This document shows positions 24,187 through 31,353 of a DNA stretch of 64,000 nt, piece after piece. The stretch spans positions 101,795 to 165,794 of the forward strand of contig NZ_KI519439.1 of NCBI RefSeq assembly GCF_000482485.1. Reading direction: 5' to 3'. This stretch comes from Paucisalibacillus globulus DSM 18846. Its GTDB lineage: Bacteria; Bacillota; Bacilli; Bacillales; Amphibacillaceae. Position 1 is the first letter of the stretch, and each line of letters starts with the position of its first letter. The notes under the pieces are model-generated. The model was not told the DNA's origin. It saw only the letters and a list, made by a program, of their open reading frames with translations, and made no database searches. The position numbers and the translations under genes are program-made.

Positions 24187-24576
24187 ATGTATTCAATTTA
24201 TACAAACTATGAAACCAAGGATTTACATGATTTTATGAAAAATGGTGAAGTAGCAAATACGACATATCTTGGAGAGTTAAATAAACGCCCAGATATTTAC
24301 GACAAATTGAATTTTAATGGAAAAACTTACGTTGCAAGTGTGATTAATGATGAAAAGAAAATAGCTTTTGTTGAGGAAACAAAGGTATTAGAAGAAGGAA
24401 CAAAGTTTGAATATGAGACAGATGCAATTTGTCCGTATTGTGGCTCTGAACAATCGGATAGTTGGGAACTATCTGGTGATGATGGAGAGGAAAAAGAAAC
24501 AGAATGTGGTAGTTGTGGTGAGGAATTTAAGTATATTAGAAGCATCGAGGTAACTTACTCAACTTATCAAAAGTAA
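24187..24576 (+). CDS. Zinc-ribbon phage protein, 129 aa
   Basis: The start is the ATG after AAGGGAGAG; an in-frame ATG at 24163 lies in the repeated intercistronic element. The C-terminal half has CPYCGSEQSD and ECGSCGEEFKYI, a zinc ribbon. The N-terminal half is not recognised. Confidence 0.65.
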   Translation: MYSIYTNYETKDLHDFMKNGEVANTTYLGELNKRPDIYDKLNFNGKTYVASVINDEKKIAFVEETKVLEEGTKFEYETDAICPYCGSEQSDSWELSGDDGEEKETECGSCGEEFKYIRSIEVTYSTYQK

Positions 24577-24634
24577 CGCGCAGTTCGGAGATAATCTGTT
24601 TTGAGAAAAACTATGCAGTAGGAGGGTGGTAATA

Positions 24635-24772
24635 ATGGTTTCTCATAAGTGTGTCATGTGTAAAAAGGAAATTAACGTTGATTACTTTAAAGATTATGAA
24701 TTTGATGATGATGGGGAAATGTGGTGTGCTTCTTGTTTTGAACAAGAATCAGACACTGGAGAAGTTTATTGA
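24635..24772 (+). CDS. Small zinc-binding protein, 45 aa
   Basis: ATG after GGAGGGTGG. HKCVMCKKEI and MWCASCFEQ give a two-CxxC zinc site, LIM/ribbon-like. It lies between copies of the repeated intercistronic element. Confidence 0.6.
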   Translation: MVSHKCVMCKKEINVDYFKDYEFDDDGEMWCASCFEQESDTGEVY

Positions 24773-24805
24773 GAGAAAATGCGTAGTAAGGAAAGGAGAA
24801 CGAAA

Positions 24806-25171
24806 ATGAATCTAGAGTTAGTGAAAAGTTTTATGAAAATTGTTCAAACTCATTCGCCAAATTGTTTTATCAACCACAATTTTGAAATAATTATCGAACC
24901 TAGAAACAACATTTATTTCAGACTGGAAGATGTGGAAACTGAAACGGAACTAAAATGCAAAGTACTTGCGTGGCTATCAAGACCAAGTTGCAAAGGGGTT
25001 AGTAACTATTGGCAAAAGCGAATTAGAGCCATTGTAAATGACTTTCTAGAAAAAGATTTTAGTTGGGAAGAAATGATGGAGATATACACTTACTTAGGAA
25101 ATGATTGCAACAGACAAAAGACTATTAAGTTCATTGAATCTAATTATGATTTTAATGTTCTTACCGCATAG
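24806..25171 (+). CDS. Hypothetical phage protein, 121 aa
   Basis: The start is the ATG after AAAGGAG; an earlier ATG (24779) lies in the repeated element. The protein contains KVLAWLSRPSCKGVSNYWQK and DFSWEEMMEIYTYLGND, a helical domain found in Firmicute phages. Function is unknown. Confidence 0.65.
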   Translation: MNLELVKSFMKIVQTHSPNCFINHNFEIIIEPRNNIYFRLEDVETETELKCKVLAWLSRPSCKGVSNYWQKRIRAIVNDFLEKDFSWEEMMEIYTYLGNDCNRQKTIKFIESNYDFNVLTA

Positions 25172-25201
25172 TTCGGATAAAAAGCGAAGGAGGGAATGAA
25201 A

Positions 25202-25510
25202 ATGAAAGTATTTCGATTAAACGAATACGATTGGATTTACGCAGAAAGCGAAGAACAAGCTCTTGAGTGGTACTTGGAGCAAACAGGCTTAGACAAAGAA
25301 GAAGCATATGATGACCATTACTTTGAAGAAATTGACCCTAACGTTGGAACGACATTAGTTCATATTGACGATCTAACACTTAAAGAGCTGCAAATGACTC
25401 AAGAAATGATTAGGCAAGGAAATAATCTGTTGGCTAGAAAAACATATGCCCAGGTAATCGAAAGTGAAAATCTTACAGCACCTTGCATTATTGCTTCAAC
25501 AGAATATTAG
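25202..25510 (+). CDS. Hypothetical phage protein, 102 aa
   Basis: The start is the second ATG, seven bases after GGAGGG. It begins MKVFRLNEYDWIYAESEEQA, with LEWYLEQTGLDKEEAYDD. No function is known; similar short proteins occur in Bacillus phages. Confidence 0.65.
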   Translation: MKVFRLNEYDWIYAESEEQALEWYLEQTGLDKEEAYDDHYFEEIDPNVGTTLVHIDDLTLKELQMTQEMIRQGNNLLARKTYAQVIESENLTAPCIIASTEY

Positions 25511-25522
25511 GGGGGTAAATCT

Positions 25523-26122
25523 ATGAATCTACAATATTTATTTGAAATACAAGCTGGATTAGATGCACATATCGAAGAAGAACATCCTAGACAAGAGGGT
25601 GAGGATAGACTCGCTAAGAAAATTCTTGCTTTACAAGTGGAATTAGGCGAGTTAGCGAATGAGTGGCGAGGGTTTAAGTTTTGGAAGGTTAATCAACAAC
25701 CGGTTACATTTAGGCAATGTGACCGTTGTAATGGATTAGGGTGGTATTACATTCCGGTGAAAAACACTAATCAACATTTAGGTGATAAAGCCACTTGTGA
25801 TTGTGTAGAAAACCCAAGTAACCCACTCCTTGAAGAATACGTGGATTGCTTACACTTTATATTGAGTATTGGGTTGGAATTGGGTATAAGAGAAATTCCG
25901 TTTAGAAAAATCTCTCGAACAGATTTGGTTTTTGTATTTAGTGAGTTATTCGAGATAGCTAGCAAATTAAGAAATGTCCACACAAGAAGAAGTGAATATC
26001 AGTGGTTGATTAGTGAGTTCGTTAAATTAGGCGAAATGTTAGACTTCACATGGGAACAAATCGAACAAGCATATCTTGAGAAAAATAAGGTGAATCATGA
26101 ACGGCAGGTGAATGGATATTGA
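25523..26122 (+). CDS. Dimeric all-alpha dUTPase with zinc-finger-like insertion
   Basis: The 199-aa protein has the dUTPase_2/MazG-type metal motifs: ELGELANEWRGFKFW (about 40) and EEYVDCLHFILSIGLELG (about 108). These enzymes hydrolyse dUTP to dUMP. Between them is an unusual insertion (about 58-98) with CDRCNGLGWYY and TCDC, resembling a DnaJ-type CxxCxGxG zinc site. Catalytic acids appear intact. Confidence 0.87.
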   Translation: MNLQYLFEIQAGLDAHIEEEHPRQEGEDRLAKKILALQVELGELANEWRGFKFWKVNQQPVTFRQCDRCNGLGWYYIPVKNTNQHLGDKATCDCVENPSNPLLEEYVDCLHFILSIGLELGIREIPFRKISRTDLVFVFSELFEIASKLRNVHTRRSEYQWLISEFVKLGEMLDFTWEQIEQAYLEKNKVNHERQVNGY

Positions 26123-26331
26123 AAACACTCGAATCTATAGACCAGAGCTTACGCGAAACAGAAGTAGAAGCAAGGAAAAACTATTTGATTCGACAACTTA
26201 GATTTCTCGGTTTAGAACTTTCCATAGATGGTAGAATGCTAGAAGATTTGTCCTTGTATACGTTGGAATGGATGCATGTGGAAGAAAAGAATAAGGCTGC
26301 AAAAGCATTTGGAGATGTACATAATGAATAA
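26119..26331 (+). CDS. Hypothetical phage protein, 70 aa
   Basis: TTG start overlapping the dUTPase end. Helical (SLRETEVEARKNYLIRQLRF). No family was recognised. Confidence 0.58.
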   Translation: MKTLESIDQSLRETEVEARKNYLIRQLRFLGLELSIDGRMLEDLSLYTLEWMHVEEKNKAAKAFGDVHNE

Positions 26332-26620
26332 AAAACACTTAGAAGACTCCATACATGTATTTCAAGTTATTGCCAAAGAACAAGAGGAAAAGGGTATTGT
26401 CAAATACGGCAAGCCATTGGATCCACTAGATGATTATGACTGGTTAGATATGGCTGCAGAAGAATTAGTGGATGGCTTTAAATATTTAGTCGCTGAGAAA
26501 AAGAATCGTCAACACATTGTGAATCGTATTCGTGAATTAATCATGTTACAAGAATCTGGATGGATTAAAGAAGAGATTAATAGTCTCTTAGATATGTTAG
26601 AGGGAGGGACCAAGAAATGA
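26324..26620 (+). CDS. Possible MazG-like nucleotide pyrophosphohydrolase, 98 aa
   Basis: The start is the ATG nine bases after GGAG, overlapping the upstream gene by 8 bases. KYGKPLDPLDDYDWLDMAAE and ELVDGFKYL resemble the EExxD helix of MazG-like phage enzymes, and the dUTPase nearby fits a nucleotide-pool role. The assignment is tentative. Confidence 0.55.
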   Translation: MNKKHLEDSIHVFQVIAKEQEEKGIVKYGKPLDPLDDYDWLDMAAEELVDGFKYLVAEKKNRQHIVNRIRELIMLQESGWIKEEINSLLDMLEGGTKK

Positions 26621-26709
26621 AACAATGCAAATTATGCAAAACAAAGCCACAGAACTACAGAAGTTGCTTATGTGATTCTTGTTTAAAACAAGCAATAAAA
26701 GAAGACTAG
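26617..26709 (+). CDS. Mini Cys-rich protein, 30 aa
   Basis: ATG in an ATGA overlap, with GGAGGGACC upstream. CKLCKTKPQNYRSCLCDSC offers at least four zinc ligands. A member of the zinc-ribbon set of this region. Confidence 0.5.
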   Translation: MKQCKLCKTKPQNYRSCLCDSCLKQAIKED

Positions 26710-26720
26710 GGGGTTGGCAT

Positions 26721-26882
26721 ATGGCAAATACAACAGAAATCAATCTTGAAGAAGAAGCTCTTTACCGGGTGAAAAATGGCAAACTAGAAAAACTAGACAA
26801 GCCAATAACAGGGTTTGGGGAAGTAATTCAGAAGTGGCAAGAAGGAAAGCTAGGAAGGTATGAGGTGAAGTATACCAAATGA
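26721..26882 (+). CDS. Hypothetical phage protein, 53 aa
   Basis: ATG after GGGGG. YRVKNGKLEKLDKPITGFGE and QKWQEGKLGRYEVKYTK; the form is common in phage early regions (DUF-type). It overlaps the next gene by 4 bases. Confidence 0.6.
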   Translation: MANTTEINLEEEALYRVKNGKLEKLDKPITGFGEVIQKWQEGKLGRYEVKYTK

Positions 26883-27073
26883 GTCAGAGCAAAATGATTA
26901 TACAAACCTATAAAACAACGTGTGAGGATTGTGGTAATGAAATAGAAAGTAAGGCGGGGGATATGACTGGAAATAATGAAATCATCGTTGATTTCATAGA
27001 TGCCATGGAGTTTTACTGTGATAATTGCGATGTCACAACCTATATTGAAATAAATAAATATACAGGACAATGA
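26879..27073 (+). CDS. Zinc-binding phage protein, 64 aa
   Basis: CEDCGNEIESK and YCDNCDVTTY form a two-CxxC site. ATG overlaps the preceding stop. Function is unknown. Confidence 0.62.
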   Translation: MSQSKMIIQTYKTTCEDCGNEIESKAGDMTGNNEIIVDFIDAMEFYCDNCDVTTYIEINKYTGQ

Positions 27074-27180
27074 ATAACAAATAAATAAGCTACTGGAACA
27101 ACCAGGGCACTGATGAAGACTAATGCCGGTCTTTGTTGGTGTCTTTTTCTTTTAATCTACCAAAAGGGGTGTCGGAAGTT

Positions 27181-27645
27181 ATGCAGATGTCATTTAGATT
27201 ACCAACTATTGATAAGGATGCAACAAGAGATGCAGTAGATAGAGAACTAGAAAAATATAGAATGTACCTATTAATGGATCCAGAGGAAAATGAGCCAAAG
27301 ATAACATCACAATTCAAATTGATTGCAACTGCACCAGGTAATGCATTTCACTCCACCACAGAAGAAACTGCAATTAAGAAAATAGACCAAGAGAACAAGC
27401 GCCAGGAGTTCATTAACAAGATTCAAAGGGCGGTCAATCGTTTAGCTTTCCAGGAGCGATCTATTATCATTAAACGCTACCTTACTGATGATGAGGTATA
27501 TGATTACGAAGTATACAATGATTTAGGTTTTAGTGAACGGAAGTATTATCGAATCAAATCAAGAGCATTTTATAAGCTTGCTCTTATCTTACGTATTGAG
27601 GTTTATCTTGAAGAAAGCCAAACAGAAGGAGGTGAGGCAAGTTGA
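27181..27645 (+). CDS. ArpU-type late transcriptional regulator
   Basis: The 154-aa protein begins MQMSFRLPTIDKDATRDAVD; an upstream frame has no site. The C-terminal half (RLAFQERSIIIKRYLTDDEV, LGFSERKYYRIKSRAFYKLA) is a sigma-region-4-like HTH typical of ArpU/RinA-type phage regulators that activate late genes. It lies before packaging, as expected. A small hairpin AAGAC/GTCTT with T run at about 27116-27150 precedes it. Confidence 0.8.
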   Translation: MQMSFRLPTIDKDATRDAVDRELEKYRMYLLMDPEENEPKITSQFKLIATAPGNAFHSTTEETAIKKIDQENKRQEFINKIQRAVNRLAFQERSIIIKRYLTDDEVYDYEVYNDLGFSERKYYRIKSRAFYKLALILRIEVYLEESQTEGGEAS

Positions 27646-28196
27646 ACGTTGTACAACCTATTAGGGATTACGAAAAGCTGGAAGAAATCAAAAGGATATT
27701 GAAGGCTAACAACGAGCGGGATTACATTATGGTGATGGTTGGGCTGTACACGGCATTAAGAATCTCTGACATTCTAAGAATAAGGGTAGAGGACATAAAA
27801 AAGGATTACATGAATATTCGCGAAAAGAAAACGGGTAAGGCTAGGCGAATCTATTTAAATAATGAACTAAAGAAAGCATTAAAGGATTATATTCAAGACA
27901 AAGAGCCTCATGAGTACTTAATCAGGAGTAGGGAAGGGATTAATAACCCTATAACCAGAGCAAGAGCCTATGGAGTGTTAAAGGACGTTGCAGAAGAGGT
28001 TGGACTCGATTCTATCGGAACGCATTCACTAAGAAAAACCTTCGGTTATTGGGCTTACAAGGATACTAAAGATGTAGCTGCACTCCAAAAACTATTCAAT
28101 CATAGTTATCCGGAAGAAACTCTAAGGTATATCGGTATTGAACAGGATGGAGTGGACCAATTATTGAAGAACGCCTATCGGAATGCAAGAGGTTAA
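27642..28196 (+). CDS. Minimal tyrosine recombinase (catalytic domain only)
   Basis: The 184-aa protein has the tyrosine recombinase residues: Arg in YTALRISDIL, Lys in EKKTGKARRI, HxxR in THSLRKTFGYWAY, a second His in LFNHSYPEE and Tyr in LRYIGIEQDG. Arm- and core-binding N-terminal domains are absent. It overlaps the ArpU-like gene by 4 bases. The serine integrase explains integration, so this enzyme may act on phage multimers, cos ends or another site. Confidence 0.9.
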   Translation: MNVVQPIRDYEKLEEIKRILKANNERDYIMVMVGLYTALRISDILRIRVEDIKKDYMNIREKKTGKARRIYLNNELKKALKDYIQDKEPHEYLIRSREGINNPITRARAYGVLKDVAEEVGLDSIGTHSLRKTFGYWAYKDTKDVAALQKLFNHSYPEETLRYIGIEQDGVDQLLKNAYRNARG

Positions 28197-28233
28197 TTTT
28201 TTTTAAACCTTTTAATTGTACTTAAAAAAGACA

Positions 28234-28307
28234 TGTCAAACTCATTCTAGCAAAGTAGTGTTATTCATTGATATAATAGGCTTAAGGGCAACTCTTCGAG
28301 TTTGACA
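28234..28307. promoter_or_regulatory. 10-bp inverted repeat bracketing a probable promoter
   Basis: TGTCAAACTC (28234-28243) and GAGTTTGACA (28298-28307) are perfect inverted copies 54 bases apart. TATAAT lies between them at about 28272. They lie directly after the tyrosine recombinase gene and before a HTH-like gene, so they may be recombinase or regulator sites. Confidence 0.6.
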
Positions 28308-28344
28308 AACCCACTATTATATTAAACTCAAATAAGGGGGATAA

Positions 28345-28665
28345 ATGGTGAGAATTGATAAGGCCAAGGAACTGATCATAACGCTGCAAGAGTATGTTTC
28401 TGTCTACGAAGGTTATAAACCAACGAATATAAAACAAGAAGCTATTAAACTATATGCAGAATTAGAGAATGTTGGAAAAGTGGCAAAAGAGTTGAATGAA
28501 AAGGGTTATCGGAAGGATGGTAGACCTGTAGCCGGTAAAGTTCGAAAAGTAAAATTGGAAAGTAATGATGTTACAGAAATAATTGATAGCAATATTGATG
28601 ATGGTGATACGCTGCATGAAATAGTTAAAAAAGCTCTCAAGAGGAATAGAAGGAAAATAAGTTAG
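28345..28665 (+). CDS. Hypothetical HTH-like phage protein, 106 aa
   Basis: ATG after AAGGGGG. AIKLYAELENVGKVAKELNE and KGYRKDGRPVAGKV resemble the HTH of resolvases. Regulatory function is inferred only. A terminator follows after 90 bases. Confidence 0.65.
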   Translation: MVRIDKAKELIITLQEYVSVYEGYKPTNIKQEAIKLYAELENVGKVAKELNEKGYRKDGRPVAGKVRKVKLESNDVTEIIDSNIDDGDTLHEIVKKALKRNRRKIS

Positions 28666-28753
28666 ATAAAAAAGTGGCAGACAAATGGCAGAAAAAGAGC
28701 AGTTCATTAACAAATAAATAAGATATGATTGTAATGTAGGAAAGTTTATAAAA

Positions 28754-28786
28754 AGGCGCTCACGAATAAAAGTGGGTGCCTTTTTC
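28754..28786 (+). terminator. Intrinsic terminator before the packaging region
   Basis: AGGCGCTCAC pairs with GTGGGTGCCT (one G-U) around loop GAATAAAA, followed by TTTTT. Confidence 0.82.
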
Positions 28787-28852
28787 CGTGGGTAGCGTTT
28801 GTGGGATATCGGAGTCGTTGGTGGGGGCGACTCAATAATAGAGGTGATGGTT

Positions 28853-29029
28853 ATGAAACTTGCAGATCATCTTAGAAAAGAACAACATGATAAGTTAAAG
28901 AAAATGAAATACAAGAATAAACCAAAGCATAAAAAGCGCAAGCCAGAACATATTGACTGGCATGATCTAATGGGTATGAATCGAGATACTTATAAGCGTG
29001 GTCGTGGTGGAGCAATTAGGAGAAAGTAA
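28853..29029 (+). CDS. Small basic phage protein, 58 aa
   Basis: ATG after GAGGTGATGG. Very basic, with KYKNKPKHKKRKPEHIDWHD and LMGMNRDTYKRGRGGAIRRK. This C-terminal motif recurs in Bacillus phage proteins just before HNH/terminase. Function is unknown; nucleic-acid binding is likely. Confidence 0.68.
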   Translation: MKLADHLRKEQHDKLKKMKYKNKPKHKKRKPEHIDWHDLMGMNRDTYKRGRGGAIRRK

Positions 29030-29084
29030 TTAAAGGTAATACCTTCCTTTTGTCGAATTAATAAGTTAGGAGGGAGGGTTAAAT

Positions 29085-29291
29085 GTGCCAAATGATGACG
29101 GACATATTAAAATAGATGTGATTAATGCTGATTTACCAATGAAGTGCTTAGCCATAGTAGCTAGAGTTTATAATCATCCTAATTCAAACAAACACACTAA
29201 AAATTTTATTCGATTCGAGTTACAAAAACTATTTGGAAGAGATTATGACATTATTGGGTTTCTTAACGACCCAGAATATAAGATTGATTGA
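29085..29291 (+). CDS. Hypothetical phage protein, 68 aa
   Basis: GTG start after GGAGGGAGGG. The mixed soluble protein reads DGHIKIDVINADLPMKCLAI and FIRFELQKLFGRDYD. No family was recognised. A terminator overlaps its stop. Confidence 0.6.
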   Translation: MPNDDGHIKIDVINADLPMKCLAIVARVYNHPNSNKHTKNFIRFELQKLFGRDYDIIGFLNDPEYKID

Positions 29292-29319
29292 GACATCTCA
29301 AACGAGGTGTCTTTTTTAT
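29291..29319 (+). terminator. Intrinsic terminator at a gene end
   Basis: GACATCTC-AAAC-GAGGTGTC followed by TTTTTT, starting at the stop codon of the 68-aa gene. Confidence 0.85.
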
Positions 29320-29347
29320 ATACAAAAAAATAAAAGGAGTGTTGATC

Positions 29348-30094
29348 ATGGCTGACAATAAGTCGAGCGAAGGTAAACTAATCGGTGGTAAAAGATATTG
29401 TGGTAAAACAACTAGATTAATACAAAGAGCTAGTGAAGAACAACTTTACATTTTATGTTCTAACGAGACAATGGCAAGGATGATTTTCAGACAAGCGCAA
29501 GATATGGGACTAGAAATTCCATTTCCAGTAACAGTTAATGATTTGCCTTTAAAAGGTTATATGAAAGAAGTATTAGTTGATGAAGTTGAAATGGTGCTTA
29601 GTCAATTAGTTGGGAAAAGGGTTATTGGTATGAGTTCTAGTATGGAATTTGAAGAACTTGAATCATTAAATCAAAGCAATCAACCAAGAAAAAATAATGA
29701 CTTGAAACTTAATATAGAATGTTCCGAAGCCATCAAAGGATTAAAAGCAATCCAACGTGAAGCAAAGAAAGCGACAGCTGCATTAAAAGAAGTTGAATCT
29801 TATCCTGGTACGATACGAAGGTCAACATTAAAAGCTGATAATGAAGTGGTCGATGAACATTTTGATTACAGTTTGTTAACAATTGACTTATTTACAATCG
29901 ACAGTGTACCAAGGGTTTTCTATAAAGGTGAGGAAATTACAGGTAAAATTCATGTGGGTTTTGATTGGTCTACACAGACGGATAAGACAGTAGCAAGCCC
30001 AATGATTGATATTGAGTATGCAGATACAACTTCTAGTAGACCAAGCATAAAAAGGATAACTCATAATCCATTGAGTGGTGATTCTAATGTCTAA
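29348..30094 (+). CDS. Two-part phage protein with N-terminal P-loop, 248 aa
   Basis: The start is the ATG after AAAGGAGTG. Residues 11-20 (GGKRYCGKTT) form a Walker A, and EVLVDEVEMVL (about 78) a possible Walker B, giving a short P-loop domain to about residue 100. The second half (LNIECSEAIKGLKAIQREAK, then beta-rich RVFYKGEEITGKIHVGFDWS) is unlike an ATPase. It looks like a fusion of two small phage families. Function is unknown. Confidence 0.68.
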   Translation: MADNKSSEGKLIGGKRYCGKTTRLIQRASEEQLYILCSNETMARMIFRQAQDMGLEIPFPVTVNDLPLKGYMKEVLVDEVEMVLSQLVGKRVIGMSSSMEFEELESLNQSNQPRKNNDLKLNIECSEAIKGLKAIQREAKKATAALKEVESYPGTIRRSTLKADNEVVDEHFDYSLLTIDLFTIDSVPRVFYKGEEITGKIHVGFDWSTQTDKTVASPMIDIEYADTTSSRPSIKRITHNPLSGDSNV

Positions 30095-30371
30095 ACCATT
30101 ACTAGGAACATGTGACAAATGTAAGAAAGTCACACCAATCAAATTCGAGATAAAACATCATCCTAGATCCATTCAGGAAACGTACTTCAAATGTAAACAG
30201 TGTGGTGAACATTACACGTGCTTTGTAACGGATGATTGGGTTAGGAAGAGACAAAAGAAGATGGTACACATGCGACAGAACTTTAAAGGACGTAAGATAT
30301 TGGAGGACATGCAACAAGAGATTAATGAGCGAATGGACAAGCTTAAAAGCGAGTTGTTATCTAATGCATAA
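30087..30371 (+). CDS. Zinc-ribbon phage protein, 94 aa
   Basis: ATG after GGTGATT, overlapping the upstream gene by 8 bases. CDKCKKVTPIKFEI and FKCKQCGEHYTCFV make a zinc ribbon, followed by a basic helix. It lies just before HNH, a position held by similar proteins in many Firmicute phages. Confidence 0.7.
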   Translation: MSKPLLGTCDKCKKVTPIKFEIKHHPRSIQETYFKCKQCGEHYTCFVTDDWVRKRQKKMVHMRQNFKGRKILEDMQQEINERMDKLKSELLSNA

Positions 30372-30747
30372 ACCGAAACGTCCATGTAAAGAGATAGGCT
30401 GCAATAAACTGACCCGCGAATCCTGGTGTGATGTTCATAAGAAAAACGTCCAGGAAATCCACCAGGAATATAACCGGTATAAACGTGACGGTAAAGCAAA
30501 TGCATTCTATCAATCGAGGGAATGGAAGCACATACGTAAGCTAGCATTGGAGCGAGATAACTTCTTGTGTCAAATGTGTTTGCGAGATGGTAATTTAGTC
30601 AAAGGCGTAATCGTTCACCATTTGGAAGAGATAAAAGACAACTGGAATAGACGTTTAGATTTGTCGAATCTTGAAGTAGTTTGTCGAAATTGTCACAATC
30701 GCATCCATAAAGCGACACCCCCCGGGGTCAAAAATACAATTTTCTGA
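30364..30747 (+). CDS. HNH endonuclease, packaging-associated
   Basis: The start is the ATG overlapping the upstream stop. The 127-aa protein has CQMCLRDGNLVKG, the catalytic VIVHHLEEI, and NLEVVCRNCHNRIH. HNH enzymes next to terminase cut cos DNA with it during packaging. Confidence 0.92.
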   Translation: MHKPKRPCKEIGCNKLTRESWCDVHKKNVQEIHQEYNRYKRDGKANAFYQSREWKHIRKLALERDNFLCQMCLRDGNLVKGVIVHHLEEIKDNWNRRLDLSNLEVVCRNCHNRIHKATPPGVKNTIF

Positions 30748-30831
30748 CTATTTACAAGCGACGCATCCTCTTCTGCGTAAAAAAATCCGTTTTTGAAAAA
30801 TTTTCCGATATTTTATAAGGAGGTGTAATAG
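30748..30831. other. Intergenic gap HNH-terS, possible cos region
   Basis: The 84-base gap holds a small inverted pair ACGCA/TGCGT and T/A runs before TAAGGAGGTG. In HNH-terminase phages the cos site usually lies near here; I cannot identify the cut sequence. Confidence 0.3.
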
Positions 30832-31353
30832 ATGGCTGGAAGAAATAGACAACCTTTATCAGTAATTCAAGGAAAAGGACGGTCGAATCACTTAACCAAA
30901 CAGGTGATTAAAGAACGTCAAGAACAAGAAGAAGCAGTAAGAGGTTATACAGACAATATTGTTGCTCCGACTTATTTGACTAAGAAGCAGAAAGAAGAAT
31001 TTGACAAGGTTGCTGCTGAATTAATTCGGTTAAATATATTTTCTAATCTTGATGTGGATAGCTTAGCGCGTTATATCGATTCTAAAACACAATATATCCA
31101 ATTGTTGAAGGACTTAAAGAAAATAAAATCGACTTTAACTATGGTAGATTCGATTACTGGAAAGAAAATGACAATAGCCAACGAAGACTATCCTAAATTG
31201 ATGCGAGTGAAGAATACTCTTTTCAATGAGTGTCGGGCAGCTGCAAGTGATTTAGGCCTATCCATTACATCTCGTCTGAAATTGGTAATACCTAAAACGG
31301 GTGATGGCGATAAACCTAAGTCGGAATTTGAACAGAAGTTCGGTGATGTTTAA
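30832..31353 (+). CDS. terS: Terminase small subunit, P27 family
   Basis: The 173-aa protein has the P27 pattern APTYLTKKQKEEFDKVAAEL, LDVDSLARYIDS and a C-terminal RAAASDLGLSITSRLKLVIP. It recognises cos DNA and loads the large subunit. It overlaps terL by one base. Confidence 0.9.
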   Translation: MAGRNRQPLSVIQGKGRSNHLTKQVIKERQEQEEAVRGYTDNIVAPTYLTKKQKEEFDKVAAELIRLNIFSNLDVDSLARYIDSKTQYIQLLKDLKKIKSTLTMVDSITGKKMTIANEDYPKLMRVKNTLFNECRAAASDLGLSITSRLKLVIPKTGDGDKPKSEFEQKFGDV

